Shown: positions 23,915 to 36,076 of the stretch, in pieces
Layout of the letters: each line of letters opens with the position of its first letter
How positions within the stretch are numbered: the first letter of the stretch is position 1
Translations under genes and position numbers: made by a program
Assembly (NCBI GenBank): GCA_016748015.1
Contig: JAAOMT010000231.1
Location: 145,453-209,452 of the forward strand
Reading direction: 5' to 3'
DNA: 64,000 bases
DNA from: Geosiphon pyriformis
Taxonomy: Eukaryota; Glomeromycota; Glomeromycetes; Archaeosporales; Geosiphonaceae
Notes under the pieces: generated by a model
Told to the model about the DNA's origin: nothing
What the model saw: only the letters and a program-made list of their open reading frames with translations
Databases searched by the model: none

Positions 23915-26077
23915 CTAATTTTCAGACAAGAAAAAAAAATAAAAAATGAGCATCAATAGAAGTGATATTGAGATATTTGATAAATCGATTGATTTCCATT
24001 AACATATTGTGATTGCCTTCAAAGGTTTACTTGAAAAATAGTCATTAGAAAATTTTTGACCTTCCTTGTTGCGCACTTTTTTTCATAACTGACTTTGAGG
24101 ATAATTTGATTCGCCGCTGTATGAAGCAAAATTTTTTTGAATAATCCCACTTACCAATTTTGCCTGTAATACGGAAAACATGGTTGGCTAGTGAAAATAT
24201 TAAAAAAAAATGCTTACAAAAGAAAAGCAATAGATTTGAAAATTAAAATGAAAAGTCTGGCTAAAGCAAAAAGAAAGTGTATGGTGTGGGGGTAAGACGA
24301 AGGGTTTTTCTGGCTAAAATAATAGGTTGTAATCAGGTGTCAAGAGAGTAAGAGCGCTAGTAAGGCTTTGACCAAAAAGTCAGGTCTCGAACCGCGACAG
24401 CCCATGAAGTAAGTTTTGGCCAGCCAGATGTTTCTCAATTTTCTAAAAAGATAGACTGAAGGGCGAAACGAAGAAGCAAAGAGGCTTACAATTGAGCGGA
24501 CATGGACAGGAAAAGGTGAAAAAACCGAGGTGTATCTGTTATTAATATGACGAATGATGCTACTGGATAGAAGGAAACATCTAATATTTATCTGAACACA
24601 AAATATAATCCACGAGTTAGCATGGCCTAAAATAAGGTCTAAACTCTTTAAGCTTAGCTTAGGAACGCTTGGAATTCTCGATAATAATAAAAGCCCTCGA
24701 GAAACTAATTTCTTCTTGCTAATTTTGGATGAGGGTACTACACACCATACTGCCCTTGCAGCAAGAAAGATTTAGATTAGGCTTTTTCAAAAAGATGACG
24801 ATCATTTTTGTCTAATTAAATTAATTAATATCAAAAAAAATAAAAATAAAAATAAAAATAAATCCATTTATAATTTATAATATAAAATCTTTTATATTGA
24901 GATCCATATTAATGAATATTTATATATGAAATTAATAATTTGTTATTATTATTATTTTGATGCATAATTATTAAAAATCAGTGTATTTCAAATAAATTAT
25001 TTTATGTTAATATTTTTAAAATTTTTAATTCATAAAACAATTTATTATGAAAAAATTTTATTTTTTAATTATTATTATAATTGAAATTAAATTAGACAAA
25101 ATACTTTTATTTTTTATATAATTAATAACAAGTCTAATTTTTTATAATAAATTTTATAATAATAAAATGTATTTATATAAAATAATAATTTTATTTTATT
25201 TTAAACTTAAAAAATTATTTTTTGTATTAATAATATAATAAATATTATTATTTTTTAATATTGCATTTAAAATTTAGATTGTTTGATTTAAATTAAAAAA
25301 GTATTAAAATTACATTAAATTAAGCTTATAAGTTTTATTTTTGAATTAATAAATTTAAAAATAAAATAATCAATATTTAATATTTAAATATAAATCAAAA
25401 AATTATTATTATTTTTATATTATTAAAAAATATATATTGATTTTATTTATTAAATATTAATATTTGCCAAAAACATTATATAAAATAAAAGATTTAATAT
25501 GTAATAAAATTTTTAACAGTAAACAAAGGAATATCAAAACCAAAAAACAATAAAAAAAAGAAAAAGAGGGAAAGAAACGGACAATCAATAAAAAATGAGT
25601 TAATAGAAATGTAGATCAAGAAATAACCTCCGTTGTTTTGATTATATTGACTTTTTATTTTTTACTTCAAAATACTCGAAAATTGAAATTAAAAAATATT
25701 ATTTCTGAAAAAATTTTGTCGGCTTTGAAGCGAAAAGAGTATATTCAAGCATTGAAGGGTAATACTCCTCATTCAATATTTCTTAGCTCTGAAAAGTTTC
25801 ATCCATTCTTTAAACTAATAAAATCATTGAATAAATAGCTGCTTATTCTTTCAACGTACAACTTTCTCAATGATGATCAAATATTATGAGATAGGTGCAC
25901 CGCATATATTATTCAAGTTACCAACAAGTACATGTAGAATGCATGACATTGGTAATAAATGGTCAAAAATCACTAAAAATGAGCTATCCAAAAAAAAAAA
26001 TTCACTTATACTTTTCTTTCTTGTTTATATTACAATTATTTTGTCGAGATCCCATTTATTAAAATTCAAAACAAACA
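23915..26077. other. intergenic DNA
   Basis: 23915-24240 should contain the missing first exon of the minus-strand membrane protein, but no frame there closes. 24240-24780 is GC-richer with no recognised gene. 24790-25560 is almost pure A/T. The frames at 25638 and 25870 lack family features; the second overlaps exon 1 of the gene at 26078. Confidence 0.5.
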
Positions 26078-26943
26078 ATGAGAAGACAATATTCATTTTT
26101 CGTGGGATTTTATTTTGCAACATTTTTGGTAAGGCCCCGGCGTTGTTATTGACAAGAAATTCATTTTGAAATTTTTTATTCAAGTTCTTTTAACGAAATG
26201 GAGTTTTTTGAACGGGCAGACAATTTCAGTCAATACAATAGAAACTAAATCGGGAATAATTTCATTGAAAAGTTTTAACACTTGGTATAGTTGTAGTACT
26301 AATCTTGTGAATGCTGCCAGTAAGTTTCTTTAATTAACTGTTTCTTTATTTGATGCTTTTTCAAATACTAAAATTTAATTACTCAACCAAAATTTATTTT
26401 CTTTCTTAATAAATAAATTGTTAAGGTTACCAATTAGAAATTACTGATGGGTCCAAATATGTTTCGCCTGATTTGGGGACAACTGTTAATCAAGCTCCAA
26501 TAAAATTTGAACAGAATTATTCTCCTGGCGTAGTCACTGCAATACTCGGTTATCAGGATTTACAAGATTATATTAATCCCAATACGGCACAATTTTTTTA
26601 TGTTCGAGATCTATCCTGCATAGATTCACCTGTTTCCATATGCGAAAAAAATATGGGAAATTGGCCTTTAAGAAATAATACGATTTGGTGTTTAGCTGTA
26701 ACCAATCCTATATCGAAGGATGTACAATTTCAAGTAAATGCCATTTTTGGACCTTCATCTGTTACAAGTCCTAACGTTGACGCTAATTCAACCACTGGCA
26801 GTACTACCACCACCTTTATTACTGAAACTTCCAAAAACGGTGGTGGATTCACTCTCAAGGAGTCAAATCTGGAGGCTATCATGATTTGGACTTTATCATT
26901 AATTTTTCTCTTGCCTATTTTTTATTTATTCATCAATTTTTAG
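26078..26943 (+). CDS. secreted, probably GPI-anchored protein (paralog A2)
   Basis: Three exons (26078-26128, 26220-26319, 26426-26943), phases 0 and 1, give 222 residues. Exon 1 is a short signal segment (SFFVGFYFATFL). The ectodomain shows TWYSCSTNLVNAASYQLEIT, SPGVVTAILGYQDLQDYINP and IWCLAVTNPISKDVQFQV, matching paralog A1 at 13245 (TWYGCSH, YINP, CIAVTNP). A Ser/Thr-rich stretch is followed by a C-terminal hydrophobic segment (MIWTLSLIFLLPIFYLFI) ending at the stop, as expected for a GPI signal. The long Thr run of A1 is absent here. Intron positions and phases match A1, so the pair arose by gene duplication. Function unknown. Confidence 0.82.
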
Positions 26944-27757
26944 TCAAACCTTTAATCTGTATCATACAGTTGAAATGAATTCTACGTTTAAATACATTAC
27001 TTGAGAAACTGGATCATAATGGAGCCACTTTTTATAATGTCTGAGGATTTGAATATATTAATCAATGTTACTAGAGTATATTATTTTATTATATGAGAAT
27101 AGCCAAATATTCTTAAAAAATTCAAAATATATATATTTCTATTAAAATCTAATATCTCCCTATGCATCTGGAAAACTAGGAAGATTCTAGAAAAGATTTA
27201 TCAAGAAATTGTTTTTGGAACACCAAAAAAGCAGTTTATAATTTTAATAAAGTATATCTTTATTAAAACAATATTTTCGTTCAATAATTTTTTCGTCCAA
27301 AGTATTAGGTTAATTGGAAATAATGGGAATTTTGAAAAGCTGGTTGTGTAATAAAAGTTATTTTTCAAAATTTTCACAATATTTCACGATCCATTTCTCT
27401 TATTCCCCACGTTATTAATCAAGTTCACTCTTATTCGGGGAATCGTTTTTTCACATTTATCTTAATAAGGCCTCTAATCAAAAAAATAAAAATGATTATC
27501 ACTTGCTTCTACGCTTCAGAAATTAAATCGAACGCCACTCTGACAAAAATATGATGATCATAACTAACTTTTTAAAGGTGGTGGTATTTTTCATTTTATT
27601 ACGACATTATGACACAATTTCAGGGTCTAGAAACTTTTATAAATGACAAAGGTAAAGGGAGCGATGAAAATAAGAATTATTATATAAAAAGCCCTCAAAA
27701 TTACATTGCAAAGAAGCAATCCTTAACAACTTTTAATAAAATTCAAACGGAGCAAAC
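26944..27757. other. intergenic DNA with copper-protein promoter
   Basis: AT-rich, no gene. The last 100 bases hold a TATA-like box for the gene at 27758. Confidence 0.55.
27681..27690 (+). promoter_or_regulatory. TATA box of the copper-storage-like gene
   Basis: TATATAAAAA lies 68 to 77 bases upstream of the ATG at 27758, a plausible distance for a short 5' leader. No metal-response element was identified. Confidence 0.5.
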
Positions 27758-28482
27758 ATGAGCGGTGAAGAAAGCCAAAAATACGTGCAAGCTTGGTGAG
27801 CGAGATTGTTCAATAAATTGTGATTTTAAATTTTTAAAGCATTGTTACTACCATTTTCATCACGTTTTGGTAAAAGTAACAAGAGTGCTGAGGCTTGCAA
27901 CGTAAGCTCCGTTTGGTGAAAGCCCGGACTCAATTTGTTTTACCTTTAACACTTTTCATAATTATTACTTGAATATCGTTAGAATTGTGCTGAGAAGATG
28001 AAAGAGGAAGGTTGCGCAAAACAATGCCGTACTAACGCTGGTGAGACTTGAGGCTCTTCAATCTTTCTTTTGGACAATTTTAAAACTTGAATCTTTAATT
28101 AAAACCATTTGTGTGCTACAGAGCTCGCTAATTGCACTTCCAAATTGATTTCCCTTAATTCACCTCAAGCTCCTAAGCTTGCTGAATTGACCGTTGAGTC
28201 AGCCAAATTGTGCGCCAGCATGTGGTAAGCCACGTTTCTCTAAAAGAAATAGTCGCAATGTAAATTTCTAATTGTCTTCAAATTCATTTTTACATTTATG
28301 TTAATCCAGCGGAAAAGTGGGTTTGGAAAAGTTAAATTCTCATGTATTTTCCCTTTTTTTTTTGTGAAACTAACCCCTCTTTTATATGATAGCGTGAAGA
28401 GGATCACTGTAAAGCTTGTACTGAAGCCGCAAGACATCTCTACGAAACCTTGGGCGAGTACCAAAATCATGTTAAAGCCTGA
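27758..28482 (+). CDS. four-helix-bundle copper-binding (Csp/DUF326-like) protein
   Basis: Six exons in my model: 27758-27795, 27886-27901 (16 nt), 27983-28040, 28122-28224, 28310-28316 (7 nt) and 28393-28482. The phases close over 312 nt, giving 103 residues with ten Cys. The order CAEACNNCAEKM, GCAKQC, then NSPQAPKLAELTVESAKLC, ASMC and HCKACTEAARHL follows the Cys-lined four-helix-bundle copper storage proteins (DUF326), in which Cys pairs on the helices hold many Cu(I) ions. A protective copper store is the likely role. There is no signal peptide, so a cytosolic site is expected. The 7-nt exon is inferred because without it the last exon is read out of frame. The family is mainly bacterial, which raises possible ancient transfer. 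Confidence 0.8.
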
Positions 28483-31110
28483 AAAGGAACACAACTTATC
28501 CTAAAATAATCACGTTATTAGAACGGTGATTATTCTATTTTATTGATAGGAATATTTGGATCATTGTCATTTTGAAATCTTTTTGCGCTATTGTTTTATC
28601 ATTGAAAACCATAAAAGAAAAGAATGGTCAGTTTGATTGTGTTCATATGAAAAAAATAACCAGTGAGATTTGAAGTACAAGTGTCGTTGAAATATTCGAT
28701 AGTTAAATTACAAAGAACAATAGGGTTTGGAATTTTATAGTTATTATTTGCCACTCGATTTTACCCCTAGCATTATCGATCGCATGATCTTGGTCGTTAT
28801 ACCAAACTTTCGGCAGCGTTTTATTAATCTTTTTATCTTTAGGACAAGTGGTTTATTGCTGATCGAGGTTGGGCTGCCTTTAAGCACTTTGTTCAAGAAA
28901 ATACAGACTATATCACATTAAAGAAATTGATTTTTCAGAATGAATTTTTAGTCAGTTTATTCGTTTTCTCATCTATGCTGAATACATTAGGCGAGATTTT
29001 CTTTTTGTTACAGCTAAAAACGCGCTCTGTGAATATTTTGAAACAAAGATATTTCTCGCACATGGGTTGGTTTAAGGTTCAAGATTTTCACTTTTATTCC
29101 CAAATATGACTACTAATTAAACATTCAAAAGGTTCATTTTCTCGATAAAAAAAATATAAACTATGAATAATTCTGAATCATGTTATCAAAAGAGAAATTT
29201 TATTTTGAAAGAGTTAAAAATCCTAATTTTTAATGAATTTGGTTGTTAAAAGCTTATATACAAATTTTCTCAACATAAATCTTTAAAGTTAGAATGAAAT
29301 ATGTACATACACAATAATTTAATTTTGGAATTTTATATATCATTGATGTTAGAAAAAATGTTAGTCAAAAATGATAAGAAAAATAAGCTTGGTTGGTTTA
29401 AGTTTAGTATAAGAAAATATCAGTCATAATTTTCATGGTTATTTTGATTAAAAAAACAAATAAAATTCGAATGTAATTCTAATTTAAATACTCAATTGGT
29501 ATTTATGTTTAACAAGACTGTTTTAATGTTTTCAAAAGAATTAAGATTATTGAAATACAGTATTTATGTAAGAATATAAGTGACAAGATTTTCTGATTTA
29601 TTATTTGGTTTCTTTGTTATACTTTAAATTCATAAACTTTATCTTTTATAATAATTCTTCTCTGTTCTTAATATTTAAATTTAATTCCAAATAATTATGT
29701 TTATATTGTACATATAAATTATTATCATGTTTTATAACACCAACCCATTAAATTAGCAAATTCAAGATATCAAAAATTATCTTAGTTAAAATAGCTTTGA
29801 ACAATAAAAAAGAAAGCTTGATTTACAAAAATTCAATCTTTGGGTTGTATTATATGTTATTTTCTTTTAAAAATTATATATATAAGAAGGCTTGTATTCG
29901 ATGAATACAGATTTATATCAGTCACATTTTTATTTTTTTTTCAATTTTAAAAATATAATTTTATTATTTGTTGTTTGTAAAAAAAAAGCTTGAATATAAG
30001 ATAAATAAAATGAATTATTTACTTTAAAGATATTTAAAAAAATTCTGGTGTCTGGAATTCTATCCTCCATTACACTTTATGCAAATATATGAAAATAATT
30101 TTTTCCTTTTTAATAATATAATAATTGATGGATTTGATTTTATCAAGAAACCAGCTCTGGAGGAAAGAATCCCAAAATTTTAAGCCAAAACTTTGTTTTG
30201 TAAGATTTATCAAAACTATTTGAACATAATTAAACCATTGCGAAATGGTAATGGCTGTAAAGTTAAAAAGTTGTACCAAAGAAGGCGGGATATTTCCAAA
30301 ACCTGGAGTTCGCCCCACAGACATGTAATTTTCATAAAAAAAACTTTTATTACAAGTGGCTAGCAATTTCTTCATAAAAGTATCAAAATAAGATTTTACC
30401 CACTTTCTCTGAACTAAAATAGACATACAAACCCATGACATGTATAAGAAATAAAGAAATCTTTCTTAAATAGAAAAAGTCCAAATTCCAAGTCATCATG
30501 CCAAAGACCCTCACAATAAACAAAAGGAAAACAAAAAAAAAGTTTGTTGATAACTACAATTTTACTTGCATAGAAATTTGAATAAAATTCAAAGATCAAT
30601 TTATGAAATCCTTTTTTTCTAAAACTTTAGTTAGTTCAAAGATTAATATAATGGGTAGTTAATTGTGTGATGAAGTTTGATTAAACATTTTGTTAATCTA
30701 ACAAGGCCACAAATTCAGCCATGAAAATTCTTCATTTGGTAATTCTAATTAACAATGAATTTTTAGTTTATCGTTGAATCTGGCTTTTTAAAAACTGATA
30801 AAAGATTTAGTATCTTTTAAATCAAATATCGAACAAGTTTTTTACCATTTCCGTCTCGCTTCATTAATTTGAAAAATGAAACTGAAAAATGATTGGGGTA
30901 GATGTGAATTTCGAACTTTGTTTTCATTATAGTTTTGCTAATGAAGGTTTAAACATTATGTATTTGAACGGTAAAAAGTGAAATTTCTTGGTAAAATCGA
31001 TTTTCTAGATTCAAAAATTAACGGATTTATTTTGGAAATAAAATTTTAGCCACAAATTAGGGAATCATAGAAACTAATAATTTCAGGAAGGATATCAAGA
31101 AAAAGTTCTT
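28483..31110. other. AT-rich intergenic DNA
   Basis: No supported gene. Frames at 28727 and 28927 (+) are isolated. A minus-strand region at 30070-30599 has two adjoining frames rich in Phe, Ser and Leu that could be a decayed membrane protein, but no splice pair joins them and no family is recognised. Confidence 0.5.
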
Positions 31111-31749
31111 TCATGAATCATTATAAAGCATAAATGGACCTGAGGTTCCCCAGTTCACATCGTCAAGGGTAACCTTGAAATAATAAAATGTACCATCACG
31201 TTTGACTTTAGTTTCAGGGGTAACTGACGCTTCCCCAAGGTTAAAAGCATACTGAAAAAATATTTTAGCATGAGAAAATTAATTTATTACAGGAATCAAA
31301 TCATTTTCAAAAAATTTACCTTATTTGAAAATGTCTGTAAAAGTGTCTTTGTATCATCATAGCTTTTTGACCAAAGTTCGAGTGTCAAATTCGCTTTTAA
31401 AAAAAAAGAAATTTTTTTTAAGATTAGTAATTTCAAAACAATTCTTAAAAATCTAAAATTTCTCGCGAGATTTCATAATGGTCTACCTACCATTCGGATC
31501 TTTGACAAGAGTCGAGTCCACCTTCCATTTGACCACAATCGGGGATTCGATTGCCCATGGACCAGGTAATGGTGACGAAACATCAATATTGCCGTCTTTA
31601 GTTTGTGGTAATTGTGTCCTGAACATTTTTAATCCATCGAAAGTTGGGGCTTTATTCGATTCATGGTTAACCTCATTCTCTGGCGTTGGAAAAAATATTA
31701 TCACTCCAGCGATAAGCAAGAAGGTACATATGGTCACAAAATATTTCAT
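31111..31749 (-). CDS. secreted Ig-like (Kre9/KNH-like) protein, paralog B1
   Basis: Three exons (31491-31749, 31320-31393, 31111-31251), phases 1 and 0, give 157 residues. The start at 31749 places a clear signal peptide first (YFVTICTFLLIAGVIIFF). The mature part has NIDVSSPLPGPW, IVVKWKVDSTLV, ANLTLELWSKSYDD, then DGTFYYFKVTLDD and WGTSGPFML. The order of a P-x-G-x-W entry, a V-x-W strand, an LxLW strand and a final SGPF strand resembles the Kre9/KNH-type N-terminal Ig-like domain of secreted fungal cell-surface proteins. No anchor is present, so it should be secreted. The divergent paralog B2 starts at 32407. The Kre9-like assignment is from pattern only. Confidence 0.75.
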
Positions 31750-32406
31750 TGTAGATTGGAATGTTGATAAAGCACTTTTGGAATTTACTTGTTTGAAACA
31801 ATAAAATTCATTGAACATCTATTTAAAGAAGGAAATTGAGTTGTAACACATTTTAGGGATTGCTTTTATATTATATCGTCATCCATTCTGCAATGAGGCT
31901 GAATTGTATGCAGGTGATTTTCCGTGTCACTACTTAATTAGCGATATAATACAAGATAAACTTTCATCAAAATATCCAATATTTTTAATAAAATTTAAAA
32001 GTTTACCAAGAATCAAAGTAGATTTTTGAAATTTTCTAAAGAGAAGGAATCATTATTTCGAGGAAAAAATTTACTTTTCACAAATATCTTTGTAACATGA
32101 TTGCTGAGACGAAATGATAATGAAGTATTCTAGACTGACGATCCAATAAGGGAAAATTCGAAAATAATTTACCCATTTAATAGAATAAATATTTATGTTG
32201 GCTAAGGTAAATCCGAATGTTGTACAATCATTGTCAAAATATAAATAAATAGCAACACATTCCTTAACTTGTAAAAGCCGATACAAAATAAAAACTTACT
32301 TCATAAGAAGCTCATTTGAATACTCTATTAATAAGCTTGTTTAAATGGGTTGTTTCGTTCGGATTCTACTCATTTTTGCGAGTGTTTTTCAATAGCTATA
32401 AACGAA
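31750..32406. promoter_or_regulatory. shared divergent promoter region of paralogs B1 and B2
   Basis: 657 bp between two head-to-head paralogs. It contains no supported gene; a 71-codon minus frame at 32071 is unconvincing. No specific operator was identified. Confidence 0.4.
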
Positions 32407-33036
32407 ATGATTTTACTAATACTGTGGTTAAATCTCCCATTTATTTTTCCTTGGTTTTTAACGATCACGCAATGTATTGCATACCAATCTGAAAATCTAT
32501 CCTTAAAAAATTGGCAAGAAAATGTAAAACGACTTTCATACTTTGAACTTCCAAAAACGAAATCAGGAAACATTGATGTTTTTCAACCACTACCTGGTCC
32601 TTGGGAACAAAATACCGTCATTCTGATAAGATGGAGTTTGAACCGTACAGCATTGATTTTGAACAATGAGCCAAAGAATGTCCTTTCTTCATTTTCAAAT
32701 TCGGGGGACCAATTAGAAAAATACACAGTAACTATAAAAATTTTTGAGAAATTCTTCAACGGATCAAGTATTTTTTTTCAAAATATATCAGAAAAGGTAG
32801 GTGATCCAATTTAATTATCTATTAAAAAAAAACTTTCAAAGAGTAATTCTATCTAAAAGTTCTCTAAAATAATTTTGACTTTTGAAAAGTACGCTTACGA
32901 TGCTGAAGCTGCCTCATTTCTAGCTGACAAGCGATTCAAAACTGACGGGTCTGTATACTATGTAAATGTAACACTTGATTCCCAGAACTATGGAACTTCG
33001 GGTCCATTTGAAATAAGATCAAGTGACAAATCATAA
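32407..33036 (+). CDS. secreted Ig-like (Kre9/KNH-like) protein, paralog B2
   Basis: Two exons (32407-32796, 32890-33036), phase 0, give 178 residues. ATG 32407 was chosen because it begins the signal peptide (ILLILWLNLPFIFPWFL). The mature part parallels B1: KSGNIDVFQPLPGPW, VILIRWSLNRTALIL, YTVTIKIFEKFF, then TDGSVYYVNVTLDS and YGTSGPFEI. B1 has an intron in the middle strand region that B2 lacks; both have the phase-0 intron before the YAF/YAY exon. Several N-glycosylation sequons are present. It probably acts at the cell wall or in the apoplast. A polyadenylation-like AATAAA lies at 33048-33053. Confidence 0.75.
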
Positions 33037-36000
33037 AATTTTAAAGAAATAAAACTGTATAAAATATTTTATTTAGGCGAAAATATTATAAAATTAGTCC
33101 TATCTTTGATGGAATATTTTTTAATGAAAGTTGAAAGGTCGATCTGTAAATTTTCCTCTAAATATCTTTATCTTTAAAGTTAAAATACAATCTCTATTAT
33201 CTAAAGTTGAAAAAAACCTCTATTATGACATTTTTAAGAATGTTTCTCTGCACAGTATTTGGGTTATGATTATTCCTCAAATCAAAAGATCCATTTGATT
33301 GAGTAAATTTTCACTTGAAAACTTTCGATTTTGAAATATTCCTAAAATAATTATGTCAAGTCACTTATTATGCTAATTAAACCGAATTTTCACGAACCCA
33401 GTAAGTGAGATGATTGAACGATTTGTACTATAGAATGCAAGAAAAAAGTTGCATATCTGTTTTATCTTGGAGATTAACCTTATTTGTTTTTAAGTATATA
33501 TAATCACTGCTTTTTTCTATCATAATCCTTTTTTAATCTTTGATCTAATCTATTAATAATCTTACCATTTATGTAGGCATTTATAAATGGTTTCATTTAG
33601 TTATTTTAAAAAAAGATGTAATTATTCATTATATTATGAACTTGGTTGTTTAAACTAAATATTTGGCTCTTTTAAAAAAAATTATTTAAAAATTGCTTTT
33701 AAAAAACAATTTTGATTAATTTTAACATTTTTCAATTAAAATATATAAATTATTTTGTGTTTATTTAATATTATAATTATAAACTGTTTTTAATTTTTAT
33801 TTATATTATTATAATTTATTTGTTTTTAATTAAAGATAAAATTGCAAATATAACAAAATAAACAATATATTTAAATGATCAATTAAAAAATTATTAATTA
33901 TTATTATTATTTCATATTTAACATGTAATTTTATTATTATTTATTACAATAGAACAAAAAAATGTTTTAAAATAAATATAATTCATGCATTTTTTACATA
34001 TAACCAAATGTGTGTTCAGTTAAGACTAAACCATGTTGAATATAATAAAAAAAACCTATTTTAAAGAAACATTTTTTACATATAAACAACATATATATTA
34101 TTATTATTTTAGCAAATATTTTTTTATTGATAACAATAATTGAAACTATTTATATTTACTTTTTTTTAATCTTAAATTTTAATTTAAAATTTACTACCTT
34201 CTTAATCAAATCATTTATTATCTTATATAAAAACTTGAAATTAATCTTAATTAAATTCAACTTATTTTTGATAACTGCATTTTTTACAAAAAGAACAAAA
34301 AGCAAAATATAATTAAAATAATTAAATAACCAATAAGTTCAACTATTAATCTTATCAAAAAAGACAAATTTATTAACTGTTTTTTTAAAAAAACAAATTA
34401 AATATTTATATTAAACTTAAAGCATAAAATTAAAACACTAAAAAAGCAGCAGCTTTAACATAAAACATTAAACCAGTAAAACAAAATGATTAAAAAGCTT
34501 TAAATAACTATAAAAATCTCAAAAATTTGTTAAAAAATTATTTTAAAGGCTACTAATAATTAAAAACCAAATATTTTAAACTTTAATACTTAAAATAGTG
34601 CCAATATTTAAAAAAATTTTTATCAAATTAGGTTTAATAATAGTTGTATTTAAATTAATTTTTAACAAAAAAAGTTTGATTATTTATATAAAAAATTAGT
34701 AAATTGATTTCAAAAACAATACAGCTAAAAAGAAAATTTTTAACATTGTTTTTTAATCAAAACTAATTAACAAATAATAACAACTATAACAGCATATTAT
34801 TAAATACCAGCAAATTTTAATTTTATATCAAAGATTTTACTAAAAACATTTAAAGTATTTTTAATATTAATAATTAAAACATTATTAAATATAATTTACA
34901 AAGCAATAACAGAAAAAAATATGAATTTAATAACTATTAAAAACTTAGCAATCTTAAACATAATAAAACAAATAAAATTAACAAGTTTATCTTAATAGTA
35001 ATATTCAAAAAAACTTGAAATGCAAATTTTATACAGAAAAATTTAATATTGTTTTTAAAAACTAACTTTATATTAATAAAATTATATACCAATTAAAAAA
35101 CAATCTTAACATAAATTAATTTAATCTTACAAGATATATCAAATATTAAAATAAAGGTTTTTATCTAAAAAACTTTTGTTAATTAATAATTGTTTTTTAA
35201 TAACATCAAAAACAATATTATAAGAAAACAAAAAATTAAATAAAGTTATATATAAAAAGAAAAGCTGGCTTTAATAAGATCTTAAAAGAAAAAAAATTTC
35301 TACTTAAAGCCAAAAAAGATGTTTTAAAACTATTAAAAAACTGTTTTACTATAATATTATTTAAAAAAGTATTTTTACAAAGTGTTAACAAGTAGTTTCT
35401 ATAGTTATAAATGTATTTTTAGTGAAAATATTACCAGTAACTTCAGATATTATAGTGGTTGGCTTTTTTATTCTTTGTTTTGAACACAGCCATAAAAATA
35501 AAAGAAAAAAAAATTATATTAATTATATTTTTGATTTTGATTTTTTTTTAAAGTTTATATATATATATTAATATTTATATTATTATATTTTTATTTTAAA
35601 ATTACATCAAACACTTATATTTTCTTTCTTAAAAGCTAATATGATTATTAACAAAAAAATAAATAATATAGTAACTTTATTTTGAATTATTATTTTATTT
35701 ATCTTTAAGTTGTTTACATTATATATTAAAAAAACAAAAATTAAGAAACAAAAGTTATAAAATTTCAAATAATTATTTAACTTTAAAATCCGAGTTTTAT
35801 GATTTTAATATATTACACTTGTAAAAATATTAAAATTATAGGATTGACTAACAGTGGCTGATTTGGCCTATACTTTTAATGAAGTAAAAAAATAAAAAAC
35901 TTTGCATTTTGCGATAGATGGTTTCAGTGCAAGCTATTAAAATTTTGTAGCTTCACAAATGAAAATTTCGCTAAAAATAAAATAACTAATTATGTCATGA

Positions 36001-36076
36001 ATTTATTTGTCTCAATAATAATTTTTTATGTTTGATTTATGAAAGCTCTATTGAAAAGAATGATATATTGTTTTAG
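33037..36076. other. AT-rich intergenic DNA
   Basis: No gene. 34300-35400 is poor in G relative to C on the plus strand, the reverse of 7200-9500. The 61-codon frame at 34127 is A/T noise. The unseen first exon of the BTB gene is probably in the last few hundred bases. Confidence 0.55.

Noticed and set aside
24380-24420. tRNA-like B-box (GGTTCGA on the minus strand)
   Set aside because: The flanking bases do not form a T arm or an acceptor stem, and no A-box lies at the right distance.
28240-28504. Plus- and minus-strand frames over the end of the copper-storage gene
   Set aside because: The plus frame reads the last exon out of phase with the Cys motifs; the minus frame is its antisense.
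30070-30599. Possible membrane-protein gene on the minus strand
   Set aside because: Two adjoining frames look weakly coding, but no intron of reasonable length joins them and no family was recognised.
34127-34312. 61-codon plus-strand frame
   Set aside because: Low-complexity Ile/Leu/Phe/Lys text in an A/T desert.
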